DNA from: Candidatus Altimarinota bacterium
GTDB lineage: Bacteria > Patescibacteriota > Gracilibacteria > UBA4473
DNA: 64,000 bases
Direction: 5' to 3'
Assembly (NCBI GenBank): GCA_021734395.1
Contig: JAIPJB010000005.1
Coordinates: 43,202 to 107,201, forward strand
Position numbers and translations under genes: made by a program. Shown in pieces: positions 8,194 to 16,972 of this stretch. How positions within the stretch are numbered: position 1 is the stretch's first letter; the number at the start of each line of letters is the position of its first letter. The notes under the pieces were generated by a model. That model saw only the letters and a program-made list of their open reading frames with translations, was not told where the DNA came from and searched no databases.

Positions 8194-9315
8194 CTATTGC
8201 TCCAAGAGGACAAATTTTTCGCCATCAAATTTGAAGAGAGAATAAGTAATATTCACGTCTCCATTCTCATCAAAATTTAGATCTCCGAAAATACCCGGAA
8301 AATTTTTCATTGCATAAAATTCATCACGAATTTTTTTGGTATTAGTGGGATCGTCTATTTTTTGGAGTGTCTGCATTAGAATATCGAAGGAATCAATGAT
8401 CCCTGCAGCATAATTGGTGTAGGGAAGTTCTTCATTATATTTTGCTGAGTATTGCTGCATAAATTTTTTGAGTTTAGGGCTGTCTGGAGCGACAAAATTA
8501 GCACCGACGGTTCCTTTTTCACTCAAGAAATCTTTAAATTTCGCAATTGTTTCGGTGCTGCCGGTAGCGATTTCGTTTTGCAGAATGGGTGTGTCCCAGC
8601 CCTGTTCTTGAAGTTGTTTGAGAATGATTTCGTATTTTGGTCCGGTTTGAGGATCCAGGAAAAGAGCTTCTACATTTTCATTTTTCAGTTTTGTAATTCG
8701 TGTTTTGAAGTCGGATTCGGTGGAAAGATATTGTTCTTCGACCAGTTCTCCCTGAAATTTTTCTGCAAAGGTTTGAGCAAGAGCTAGAGCGTAATCGGTT
8801 TGTTCGGCGAGCATCCCAATTTTCTCGAAATTTTCGTTTGCATAGTTTGCCAGCACTTCGGCTTGGGTGGTATCCGAAGGAGATGTTCGGAAAATAAAAT
8901 CCCCCGCATGAGTAATTTCTGGACTTGAAGATACGCCAGTAAAGAGAATCACTTGTTTTCGCTCAGCAATAGGCGCGGCTCCCAAAGTTTCCCCCGAACA
9001 AAACCCTCCCAGAATGACGGATACACCATCAATTCCAATAAGTTTTTGGGCAGCTCTGGAACTATCAGCAGGGTTACATTTTCCGTCTTCCAGGACTATG
9101 TTTATTTCTCTTCCATTGAGTCCTCCTGATTGATTCAATTGCTCGGTTTTGAGTTGGAGAACTTTTTGCTGCATATCTCCATAGACCGCTCCATCACCAG
9201 TCATGGGTGCAATCGCACCAATCTTCAGTGGTTCATTGGAAGACGAAGAAGTTTCTTGCTGCTGGCATCCAAAAGTAAGGAGTGCCATACCGAGACCGAA
9301 GAGAATTCTTTTCAT
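8194..9315 (-). CDS. Amino-acid ABC transporter substrate-binding lipoprotein, copy 2
   Basis: A 373-aa Peripla_BP_6 lipoprotein (lipobox LTFGC) clearly paralogous to copies 1 and 3, sharing DGKCN, CSGETLG, SSSPEITHAGDF, ESDFKTRITKLK and the C-terminal FDENGDVNI block. It lies convergent to and almost abutting the TrmB gene. It is not continuous with the permease genes and so needs its own promoter; palindrome 3 is 22 nt upstream of its ATG. Pocket residues differ from the other copies, suggesting a different ligand range for one shared LivHMGF. Confidence 0.9.
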   Translation of the reverse strand: MKRILFGLGMALLTFGCQQQETSSSSNEPLKIGAIAPMTGDGAVYGDMQQKVLQLKTEQLNQSGGLNGREINIVLEDGKCNPADSSRAAQKLIGIDGVSVILGGFCSGETLGAAPIAERKQVILFTGVSSSPEITHAGDFIFRTSPSDTTQAEVLANYANENFEKIGMLAEQTDYALALAQTFAEKFQGELVEEQYLSTESDFKTRITKLKNENVEALFLDPQTGPKYEIILKQLQEQGWDTPILQNEIATGSTETIAKFKDFLSEKGTVGANFVAPDSPKLKKFMQQYSAKYNEELPYTNYAAGIIDSFDILMQTLQKIDDPTNTKKIRDEFYAMKNFPGIFGDLNFDENGDVNITYSLFKFDGEKFVLLEQ

Positions 9316-9336
9316 AGAGAAAAAATGAAGAATTTA

Positions 9337-9357
9337 TTGAACAAAAAATGTGTTCAA
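9337..9357. promoter_or_regulatory. Palindrome 3, candidate operator of binding-protein copy 2
   Basis: A perfect inverted repeat ttgaaca-(7 nt)-tgttcaa in the 46-nt gap between two minus-strand binding-protein genes. The spacer matches palindromes 1 and 2, but the half-site differs (TTGAACA against TTGTCGA and CTGTCAA). It could alternatively be a weak terminator stem for copy 3, but no T-run follows. Confidence 0.5.
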
Positions 9358-9361
9358 GAAG

Positions 9362-10489
9362 TTATGATTCCAAAGGAACAAATTTTTTGCCATCAAAACG
9401 GAGAAGTATATAGCCAATATTTACATCTCCATTTTTATCAAAAGAGAGAGTTCCAAACATACTGGGGAAACTTTCTATCTCATACAGAGCATCTCGTAAT
9501 TCTTGCGTATCATTCATGTCAGAGGCTTCACTCAGAATTTTTTTGAGGACACGAAAAGCATCGACTGTCGTAGCCGCATAGGCAGGATAAGCGGGAGCTT
9601 CACCGTATTTTTCTTTGTATTCTTGTGTAAATTCTTGAAAAACATCAGTATTCGGTGCCAAGAAATCAGAAGCAACCATTCGATCTTTCAAAAAGTCAGG
9701 ATATTTTTGGATAATATCTTCATTCCCGGTTGCTATTTCCATAGTGAGAATAGGTATTTCCCAATTTTGTTCGACCATCTGTTTTATAATAACATCGAAT
9801 TTTGCCGGAAATTGCGTTACGAGAAAAATACCATCAATATCACTATTTTTGAGTTTTGTAACTCGTGTTTTGAAATCAGACTCGGAAGGAACGAATACTT
9901 CTTCTGTCTTGATATCACTGGTATAATATTTTTTAAAAGCATCGATAACTCCGACAGCATAATCTGCTTGCTCATACAGAAGTCCGATCTGAGGAAAATT
10001 TTCATTGGCATATTCCGCACTGATTTTACTCTGCATTTCTGCATTGGGATCTGTGCGGAATACAAAATCTCCTGCATGAGTTATTTCTGGACTACTGGAA
10101 AAAGGAGAAATAACCAGCACTTTTTCTTTTTCTGTAATAGGTGCAATTCCAAGGGTTTCTCCTGAGCAATGGGAAAGAATAATATGTACTTTGTTTATTT
10201 TTATTAATTTTTGAGCTGCTTTTGCGGCCTCTCCGGCATTACATTTCCCGTCCTCCCAAATAATTTCTAAGTTTCGCCCCTGGACACCTCCTTCGGTATT
10301 TATTCTTTTGATTTCTTGTTGTACTACCTTTTGAAGCATTTCCCCGTATGAAGAAGCTTCTCCCGTGAGAGGTCCTATCCATCCGATTTTTATACTTTCC
10401 TCCGAAGACGAAAGTTTATTCTCGAGAGACTGTTGTTGACAACCAAAGCTCAAGAGAGAACAGAAAACACCAAACAATATTTTTTTCAT
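9362..10489 (-). CDS. Amino-acid ABC transporter substrate-binding lipoprotein, copy 3
   Basis: A 375-aa Peripla_BP_6 lipoprotein (lipobox LSFGC), the most diverged of the three copies: the glycine pair before CSGETLG is lost (ILSHCSGETLG) and the N-terminal linker is longer. Its ATG overlaps the symporter stop as ATGA, so it is expressed with the sodium symporter rather than with the ABC permease. Confidence 0.9.
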   Translation of the reverse strand: MKKILFGVFCSLLSFGCQQQSLENKLSSSEESIKIGWIGPLTGEASSYGEMLQKVVQQEIKRINTEGGVQGRNLEIIWEDGKCNAGEAAKAAQKLIKINKVHIILSHCSGETLGIAPITEKEKVLVISPFSSSPEITHAGDFVFRTDPNAEMQSKISAEYANENFPQIGLLYEQADYAVGVIDAFKKYYTSDIKTEEVFVPSESDFKTRVTKLKNSDIDGIFLVTQFPAKFDVIIKQMVEQNWEIPILTMEIATGNEDIIQKYPDFLKDRMVASDFLAPNTDVFQEFTQEYKEKYGEAPAYPAYAATTVDAFRVLKKILSEASDMNDTQELRDALYEIESFPSMFGTLSFDKNGDVNIGYILLRFDGKKFVPLES

Positions 10490-11985
10490 GCTTTGAGCGA
10501 TTTTATTTTTCGAGAAGTAAAGACGCCAAAAATAATCGAGAGCAAAAAGACGAGTCCCAGTGGTACGAATCCCCAGCCAATAATATATTCCATGGGATAA
10601 CCACCATACACTTCCTGAGTTTCGGCGTACAGAGTGTAAAAGAAAAGTACGGCTAAAATTAGGGGAGTTGCATACAGAACAATATTAAAGAACTTGGGAA
10701 TTTTCCATCCTTGAGCCGTATTATTGATCCATTGACGAACGGTTTCTGGACCAATGAAGTAGGCGACAACAGCTGTTTCGAGCATTCCTACCAGAAGTAA
10801 GCAGTACCCACCGATAAAGTGATCAGTAATGTCTAAATAGTACAGACCAGCTCCCATCATGTAGGGGAGAGCTCCCAGACCACCGATCAAAATAACCGTT
10901 AAAAGCACGTTAAAGTATTTAAATTTTTTAGACCAGAGATCGTGAAAAGCGCCGGCAATAACTTCCATCAAACCAAAGATGGAATCAATAGCCAGAGTGA
11001 TGACTACCAAGAAAAGCAAGGCCGCAAAGAAAATTGCGCCTGCAGGCATCATAGAGACGGCGGTTGGTAAGACAGAGAAGACGAGCATAGGGCCACTCGT
11101 AGCCGCTTCGCTGATAGGGACTCCTTGCTGAGCGGCCATAAATCCAATCGTTGAGAAGACAGCCAACCCAGCCAAAAGGGAAACACCAAAATTTCCGGCA
11201 AGAATCCAGAGAGATGTTTTTGGGATTTCTGATTTTTCGGGTCGATGGCTGGCAGCAATAATAAAATACCCAACTGCCAAACTCGCAGAGAAAAAACTTT
11301 GCCCGACAGCTGCCTGCCAGAGTTTAATATTCCCTAAGGCAGACCAATCCGGAATAAAAAGTGCACGCAAGCCTTCAGCAGAGCCGGGAAGCGTGACTCC
11401 CCGAACAATCAAGATCAACAACAAAACAAAAGGTGCCGTAACAGTAATTTTTACGACGGGTCCCAAACTCAGTACGTCTTTTCTTAGTGCATAAATAGTA
11501 AAGAGATATCCCAAAATCAGTGCCCCCAAAATACTCCACTGAAATCCTCCTGGCACAGAGACGGATTCTGAAAGATGAAGAATATTGGTCATAAAATAAT
11601 TTGCTGGGTCAGCCAGGAATTCTCCGTTGAAAGATGCAAAGAAATATTTTATCCCCCATGACATAATCGGTACATAGTACATCAAGATGATAAAAACAGA
11701 AAAAACCGCAATCCACTGAATCCACGAAGTTTTGGATTTGAGTTTCTCCATCGCTTCGGGCGCAGAAAATTGAAATTTTTGTCCGATAGCCGTCTCCATC
11801 ATGAGGAGGGGATAGACCAGTAAAAGATTAGAAAGCAGAAGGGCGAGAATGAATGCGGCTCCGCCATGTTCATACGCCAGCATTGAAAAACGCCACAGGT
11901 TTCCGAGACCCGCAGCGCATCCTATAGCGGCAAGAATATAGACAAAATTACTGAGCCATTGAGGCCGAGAAGAAGATTGTGTCAT
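10486..11985 (-). CDS. Sodium-dependent amino acid symporter, SNF/NSS family
   Basis: A 499-aa, about 12-helix membrane protein of the neurotransmitter:sodium symporter family. The family-defining unwound TM1 and glycine-rich segment is seen at GCAAGLGNLWRFSMLAYEHG, with further family segments AAVGQSFFSASLAVGYF and DSIFGLMEVIAG. Bacterial members (LeuT, TnaT, MhsT) import amino acids with Na+. Located head-on to rsmI with a 74-nt divergent gap. Substrate unknown; its linkage to a binding lipoprotein is unusual for this secondary-transporter family. Confidence 0.9.
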   Translation of the reverse strand: MTQSSSRPQWLSNFVYILAAIGCAAGLGNLWRFSMLAYEHGGAAFILALLLSNLLLVYPLLMMETAIGQKFQFSAPEAMEKLKSKTSWIQWIAVFSVFIILMYYVPIMSWGIKYFFASFNGEFLADPANYFMTNILHLSESVSVPGGFQWSILGALILGYLFTIYALRKDVLSLGPVVKITVTAPFVLLLILIVRGVTLPGSAEGLRALFIPDWSALGNIKLWQAAVGQSFFSASLAVGYFIIAASHRPEKSEIPKTSLWILAGNFGVSLLAGLAVFSTIGFMAAQQGVPISEAATSGPMLVFSVLPTAVSMMPAGAIFFAALLFLVVITLAIDSIFGLMEVIAGAFHDLWSKKFKYFNVLLTVILIGGLGALPYMMGAGLYYLDITDHFIGGYCLLLVGMLETAVVAYFIGPETVRQWINNTAQGWKIPKFFNIVLYATPLILAVLFFYTLYAETQEVYGGYPMEYIIGWGFVPLGLVFLLSIIFGVFTSRKIKSLKA

Positions 11986-12059
11986 GGAAAAGGGGATAAG
12001 AGAGGGAATCCATTTTTACATTTTCACCAAAAATGAATTTGTGTCAAAATAATGTTGGC

Positions 12060-12737
12060 ATGAAAAAACTCTATATGGTTGCGACCCCTATTGGGAATCT
12101 GGGAGATATGACGCTTCGCGCAATAGAAATACTCAAAAGCGTTGACGTTGTCATTACAGAAGACACCCGTCATACAAAGATACTTTTAGAGAAATATAAA
12201 ATAGATCGTCCAATGACTTCTTTTCATGCGAAGACATCACCCGAAAAGTTGCAACGTCTCATCAATAAAATTCAATCTGGTTCTGCCGCCGCATACGTAT
12301 CGGATGCGGGAACACCATGTGTTTCAGATCCCGGATACAGACTGATTCGAGCTGCTTTGGAAGAGGGGATAGAGGTTTTGCCACTTCCTGGACCTTCTGC
12401 ATTGACGGCTCTCCTTTCCGTGGCGGGAGTGCCAGCGGATTCTTTTTGTTTTCATGGATTTTTACCCCATAAGAAAGGTCGTCAGACTCTGCTCAAAAGT
12501 TTTCAAGATGAAAAAATATCGCATATTTTTTATGAGTCAGTCCATCGTTTTTCACGATTATTAACAGAATTAAGTGAGTATCTTCAAAAAGACAGGATTA
12601 TTGTTATTGGTCGGGAATTGACAAAAATTCATGAAGAGGTTTTCCGGGGAACAGTTTTGGAAGCTCAGAAACATTTTACAGCCGAAAATACAAAAGGGGA
12701 GTTTGTCGTTTTAATTGCGCCGAAAAATTTTGTATAA
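12060..12737 (+). CDS. rsmI: 16S rRNA (cytidine1402-2'-O)-methyltransferase RsmI
   Basis: A 225-aa TP-methylase family protein: N-terminal ATPIGNLGDMTLRAIE, SAM-binding GTPCVSDPG (~85), PGPSA, and FYESVHRF (~140). It modifies C1402 at the ribosomal decoding centre. I start at ATG 12060 (MKKLYMVATP) because the upstream in-frame extension is not conserved-looking. The stop overlaps the next gene's ATG by one base. Confidence 0.93.
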   Translation: MKKLYMVATPIGNLGDMTLRAIEILKSVDVVITEDTRHTKILLEKYKIDRPMTSFHAKTSPEKLQRLINKIQSGSAAAYVSDAGTPCVSDPGYRLIRAALEEGIEVLPLPGPSALTALLSVAGVPADSFCFHGFLPHKKGRQTLLKSFQDEKISHIFYESVHRFSRLLTELSEYLQKDRIIVIGRELTKIHEEVFRGTVLEAQKHFTAENTKGEFVVLIAPKNFV

Positions 12738-13009
12738 TGCTTCTGATGGATCAGAAACTTTCTCAGCATCGAAAAAAAATTGACGCTCTGGACGATGAAC
12801 TTTTTGTGGTTTTACAAAAGCGATTTCATGAAGTGGCGCGTTTAGCAGAATGGAAAAAAGAGAAAGGAAAAGAATTTTTGGATGCCCAGAGGGAAGCAGA
12901 GATTCTCGATCATATTCGTCAAAAATTACCCTCAAGCAATCTGCCCCACCAACAAACGCTTGAGCTTTGGCAGAAGATTTTGGATATTTCTCATTCTATT
13001 GGAGCATGA
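12737..13009 (+). CDS. Chorismate mutase type II (AroQ-like) domain protein
   Basis: A 90-aa all-helical protein matching the AroQ fold: R..ID.LD..L...L..R......A.WK...G....D..RE.E.L. It carries the Lys in the WKKEKG helix and the D..REAEI segment with Arg and Glu active-site positions. It would convert chorismate to prephenate. No other shikimate or aromatic genes are nearby, so its role here is unclear. It overlaps rsmI and ldh; an alternative start is ATG 12746. Confidence 0.8.
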   Translation: MLLMDQKLSQHRKKIDALDDELFVVLQKRFHEVARLAEWKKEKGKEFLDAQREAEILDHIRQKLPSSNLPHQQTLELWQKILDISHSIGA

Positions 13010-13905
13010 AAAAAGTAGCGATCATCGGAACCGGAAATGTCGGAGCTCATATTGCGAGTGACGGTATTGCCAAAAATCTTCCAGTAGAATTTTTACTGGT
13101 AGACATGAATCAAGAATTTGAAACAGCACAAGTATTGGATCTGAAGGATTCATTGCTTTTTTCTCCAAAATCTCGAATTCGAGGGGTAGACTTTGGAGAT
13201 AAAGTTTTGACTGAAGCCGATGTCTTTATTATTACAGCCGGAGCCAATCAAAAACCAGGTGAAACCAGAACAGAACTTCTCGAACGGAATGTGGGGATTC
13301 TCAAAAACATAGTTCACTCTTTGGGAAAAATAAAAAAAAGTGCGATTGTTATTATTGTCAGCAATCCTGTTGATATTTTGACATCTGTGGCCAGTCAGAT
13401 ACTCGACCTTCCCAAGGGGCATGTTTTTGGATCGGGAACGCTTTTGGACTCAGCGCGTTTGCGTTGGCGATTAGCTGAAAAATTTGATCAGAATATTTCC
13501 GATGTGACGGGATTTGTTTTGGGGGAGCACGGGGATAGTGAATTTGTCGCTTGGTCGACGGTCAAAGATTCCGAAGATATATCTTCGGAAGAGAAAAAAC
13601 TTATTGCTCGGTCTGTTATGCAGGAAGCGTATGAAATTATTGAAGGGAAAGGTTCGACTTATTTTGGAATTGGAGCAGCCGTTACGGATATTTTAGATGC
13701 TATTTTATCAGATGAAAAAAAGATTTTGCCGGTGTCGGTTCCTCTCTATGGAGAATATGATTTACAAAATGTCAGTATCGGTGTTCCAGCAAAAATAGGA
13801 AAAAAAGGCATTGAATCAGTTCAGGAAATAGACTTGTCAGAAGAGGAGAAAAAACAACTCCATGACTCTGCAACAAAACTCAAAAACCTTTGTCCTTCTT
13901 TTTAG
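13006..13905 (+). CDS. ldh: L-lactate dehydrogenase
   Basis: A 299-aa NAD-dependent 2-hydroxyacid dehydrogenase. Rossmann motif GTGNVG; substrate loop AGANQKPGETR, where Gln (not Arg) marks lactate over malate specificity; NPVDILT; GSGTLLDSARLR with the substrate-binding Arg; catalytic His in LGEHGDSEF. It reduces pyruvate to lactate to regenerate NAD+, as expected for a fermenter. Start at ATG 13006, overlapping the upstream stop as ATGA. Confidence 0.93.
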   Translation: MKKVAIIGTGNVGAHIASDGIAKNLPVEFLLVDMNQEFETAQVLDLKDSLLFSPKSRIRGVDFGDKVLTEADVFIITAGANQKPGETRTELLERNVGILKNIVHSLGKIKKSAIVIIVSNPVDILTSVASQILDLPKGHVFGSGTLLDSARLRWRLAEKFDQNISDVTGFVLGEHGDSEFVAWSTVKDSEDISSEEKKLIARSVMQEAYEIIEGKGSTYFGIGAAVTDILDAILSDEKKILPVSVPLYGEYDLQNVSIGVPAKIGKKGIESVQEIDLSEEEKKQLHDSATKLKNLCPSF

Positions 13906-13958
13906 GATATTAAGTATTCCACTTATATGACACTCAGAAAAGAGAAGCCCCGTTTTGC

Positions 13959-15149
13959 CTATTTTGTGATACGAAATCCAGGCTCTACTCCAGTCGATTC
14001 TTGAATTTGGTTTTGGCGTATGTTTTGCTGGGGAAGAGAATCTCCTGAATGCAAATATTCAGGATCAAAAAACCGCTGAGGGTTCAGCCTTAATTGCAAT
14101 CGGTCTCCATTTTGAGCATTGTGGGTAATTCGCCCTACGACCTGTATTTGCGAATTTTGAAAAAGATCAAAAGAGCTGTCAAAAATCAACTCCAGTCCTC
14201 CAGAGCCAGTCGAAAAGGTATCGGTTGAATCGACCATTTCTCCATTGATATACAAACGAAAATCGGAAAAAGTGCGCTCGAAATCTTCTCTTTCATTTTC
14301 GATTCCATTGCTATTTTTATCTTGGGCGCGTGATCCGGAGGTCACTTCTATAGCGACACCTTCCACTCGAACAGGCGTATCGTTTCGGCTATAAGATTGT
14401 AAAAACGTAATATCCTGACTTCCTGGAGAATATGAATCTCGATTTCTGGAGGAGGGGATGGATCTGGTAGCTCTTTGATAGGAAGGTGGTATATACCGAG
14501 TGTAGGTGGGATATGATCGTCTGTATTGTGATCCGTAATATCTATAAGACGGCCGAGAATTTTTTGAAAAAGAATTATTTCTATAATTTCGGATGACTGA
14601 AAGATCGCCTACGCCTAAGGGATAAGTTTCCATGCGGATTTTTTTTGAAACTTCTACCTGAAAATTATTCCCGACTTCGGTCGCAACAAAATCTTCTTCA
14701 TATCGAAAGCCTAGCTGAATGGTATCGCCGGGTCTGGCATAAGCAAGCGTTGCTTTTATTTCAAAAATAACACTGTCTCCAGCTCTCAGGAGAAAACCGC
14801 CACTGACACCATTCTCTAATGTGAATGTTATATCTTTGCGATCGGCGAAACTTTGAGTGGATATTTTTTCGTTCTGGACATAAATACCGGCATTTTCCAA
14901 TGCTTCATCCAAATCAGCGGTTCCATAATTGTGCAAACGGAGCGCCTGAACTTCTATCTTTTTGTTGTTTGGTGAACGATTGGTAGCACGAAATCGCCCG
15001 ATCTGAGCAAATCGACCAATTTTTATTTCGGTTCCACTTCCCAAGGGAGTTAATTCTACCGAGGAAAGTTCATAACCAGAAATATTAACAGCGAAAACAT
15101 GTCCGAAGAATCCGAAAACCGAGAAAATAAAAAGAATATATTTCATCAT
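13959..15149 (-). CDS. Secreted hypothetical surface protein
   Basis: A 396-aa protein with a cleavable signal peptide (MMKYILFIFSVFGFFGHVFA). Two beta-rich halves (~20-180 and ~250-370), each containing a phrase like 'oriented secondary structure with DKNSNGIENEREDFE', are joined by a Tyr/Arg/Ser-rich low-complexity linker (~200-245, many RSYPTYTRY-like repeats). No known domain recognised. Its ATG overlaps the stop of the PAS-GAF gene, so sensor and secreted protein are translationally coupled. Confidence 0.8.
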   Translation of the reverse strand: MMKYILFIFSVFGFFGHVFAVNISGYELSSVELTPLGSGTEIKIGRFAQIGRFRATNRSPNNKKIEVQALRLHNYGTADLDEALENAGIYVQNEKISTQSFADRKDITFTLENGVSGGFLLRAGDSVIFEIKATLAYARPGDTIQLGFRYEEDFVATEVGNNFQVEVSKKIRMETYPLGVGDLSVIRNYRNNSFSKNSRPSYRYYGSQYRRSYPTYTRYIPPSYQRATRSIPSSRNRDSYSPGSQDITFLQSYSRNDTPVRVEGVAIEVTSGSRAQDKNSNGIENEREDFERTFSDFRLYINGEMVDSTDTFSTGSGGLELIFDSSFDLFQNSQIQVVGRITHNAQNGDRLQLRLNPQRFFDPEYLHSGDSLPQQNIRQNQIQESTGVEPGFRITK

Positions 15150-16333
15150 TTTTGTATTTTTTCGAGAATATGCGAGAACATCCTGGATGATTGAACCGCG
15201 AGAACATCATAGAAGGAAAGGGAATGATTTTCAATGGTTTCATTTTTATCTGATCCCAAAATAATAACTCCGATAGTTTTTCCCCGACTGATGAGAGGGA
15301 GTGCTAAAAATGCTTTTAATGGAAGCGTTGGGTGGAGAGGAGTGAAATCATGATCTTTCTTTTTTTTGAAGAGCGTCTCTTTTCTTGGAAGAGAAGAAAG
15401 AAATTGCCATTTTTTTGATGTTATTGTTTGGAGATCCTGCTCTTGTTCTCGTGTGATTCCGACAGAATGAAGGAGTTGAAATTGTGATTTTTTAGAATTA
15501 TATTCGTAAAAAAGTCCATATTTTTCTCCTGAAAAACTGAGAGCGGCCATCAATAAATATTCTACGGTTTTGCCTTTTTCTTTGACCTTGTATTTGATCA
15601 AGTTTGACAGAAGTTCGACCTTTCTATTGATAACCCCGACGTGTTTATAAGAAGCGAGAAGTTTTTCGGTGTGCTGTTTCCGCCGAGTGAGGTCACGAGC
15701 AATAGCAATAATATATTCTTGATTGCCCTGTTGGATCATTTTGGCATGAACTTCAACGGGAAGAGAACCACCTTTTTTTTTCTTTTTTACGCCTTCGGTA
15801 AGAATTCCTATTTTTTTTCTGCGTCGAAGGATTTTTACATGTTTTTCCCAGGAGTCTTGCGTAGGAAAAGTTCTCTCGATGTCGAGCACTGTTTTCTTTT
15901 GAAGTTCTTCTTTTTGGTATCCTAATTTTCTGAAAACTGCTTGGTTCGCATCCAAAATTCTCCCTGTTTGGGGTTCGACAATGAAAATAAGATCATGTGT
16001 TTCATTGATCAATTTTCGAAAAAGAGAAAGAGAAATATCGCTTTCTCTTCGATTTTTATACATCGTATAGATATACCAACTTATGCCTATAACAAAAACC
16101 GGAAGAGTCGGGAATAATAGATCATCGATATAGAATTTTTTTTCGTAGGAAAATCCCAAAGATTCAAAAAACACCTTCGAAATATCCATACTGACACTGA
16201 CAAAAAAGGCCAGAGCCGAAAAAAGAAGAACTACTCCAAGACCACTCCAGGCCTCTCGACCCGGTATTTTCTCGAAAGAAAAGAACTTCTTTTGAGAGGT
16301 TTTTTTCTGGAGGTTTCCCCGAACTCCCATCAT
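15146..16333 (-). CDS. Membrane PAS-GAF sensor without output domain
   Basis: A 395-aa protein: two membrane helices (~33-52 and ~71-90), a PAS domain with PAC tail (~100-215: ETHDLIFIVEP.TGRILDAN, then YIIAIARDLTRR) and a C-terminal GAF domain (~250-390). No histidine kinase, GGDEF, HTH or phosphatase domain follows, and the protein ends at the GAF. It may act through a partner or be the sensing half of a split kinase. Very Lys-rich around residues 170-185. Downstream it is coupled to the secreted protein at 13959. Confidence 0.8.
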   Translation of the reverse strand: MMGVRGNLQKKTSQKKFFSFEKIPGREAWSGLGVVLLFSALAFFVSVSMDISKVFFESLGFSYEKKFYIDDLLFPTLPVFVIGISWYIYTMYKNRRESDISLSLFRKLINETHDLIFIVEPQTGRILDANQAVFRKLGYQKEELQKKTVLDIERTFPTQDSWEKHVKILRRRKKIGILTEGVKKKKKGGSLPVEVHAKMIQQGNQEYIIAIARDLTRRKQHTEKLLASYKHVGVINRKVELLSNLIKYKVKEKGKTVEYLLMAALSFSGEKYGLFYEYNSKKSQFQLLHSVGITREQEQDLQTITSKKWQFLSSLPRKETLFKKKKDHDFTPLHPTLPLKAFLALPLISRGKTIGVIILGSDKNETIENHSLSFYDVLAVQSSRMFSHILEKIQK

Positions 16334-16384
16334 ATGTTTTATACCCTAAAGCAGAAAAAAAGAAACTTCTTTTTGTGTTCGAGA

Positions 16385-16972
16385 TTACATTGTTTTTATT
16401 GCTTCCAACGTGGTAATGGGAATGCCGTGTTGTTGAGAAAGATGGAATAACTCCTCGAGAGAAGCAATTTCTCCTTCCGTATTCAGGATTTCCCCGACAA
16501 TCATTGCGGGAGATTGTCCGAGAATACGGGCTAATTTTACACCGGCTTCAGTATGTCCGAAACGTCCATTATCTTCTTGTGCCAAAAGCGGAAATGTGTG
16601 ACCCGGCATAACCAGATCTTTTGAGGTTGCGGATGGATTGCAGAGCGTTTGAATCGTTTTTGTTCTGTCAGAAGCCGAAACTCCAGTTGTTATTTCCTCG
16701 GTGGCATCCACAGAAACGCAAAAATTCGTATGAAACAAATTAGAATTCTCTTTTATCATCAGCGGAATATCGAATTTTTTGATAATTTCCTTTCCGCACG
16801 GGACACAAATCATTCCTTTCGCATTCTGAAATAAGAAATTTATTTTTTGAGGCGTTACCTTTTCTGCCAAGAGAAAAAAATCGCCTTCTTTTTCTCGGTG
16901 TTCATCAAATACAATAATAAAATCTCCTTGCTTGAGGGCAGCAATAATTGTTTCTGGGGAATCATATTTCAT
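16385..16972 (-). CDS. ribB: 3,4-dihydroxy-2-butanone 4-phosphate synthase RibB
   Basis: A 195-aa stand-alone DHBP synthase, which makes the four-carbon riboflavin precursor from ribulose 5-phosphate. The acidic metal-binding loop is DEHREKEGD and the second motif RFGHTEAGVKLA; both are intact. No GTP cyclohydrolase II domain is fused, unlike RibBA. It overlaps ribH by 4 nt and directly consumes a pentose phosphate of the type interconverted by RpiB (46 kb). Confidence 0.92.
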   Translation of the reverse strand: MKYDSPETIIAALKQGDFIIVFDEHREKEGDFFLLAEKVTPQKINFLFQNAKGMICVPCGKEIIKKFDIPLMIKENSNLFHTNFCVSVDATEEITTGVSASDRTKTIQTLCNPSATSKDLVMPGHTFPLLAQEDNGRFGHTEAGVKLARILGQSPAMIVGEILNTEGEIASLEELFHLSQQHGIPITTLEAIKTM

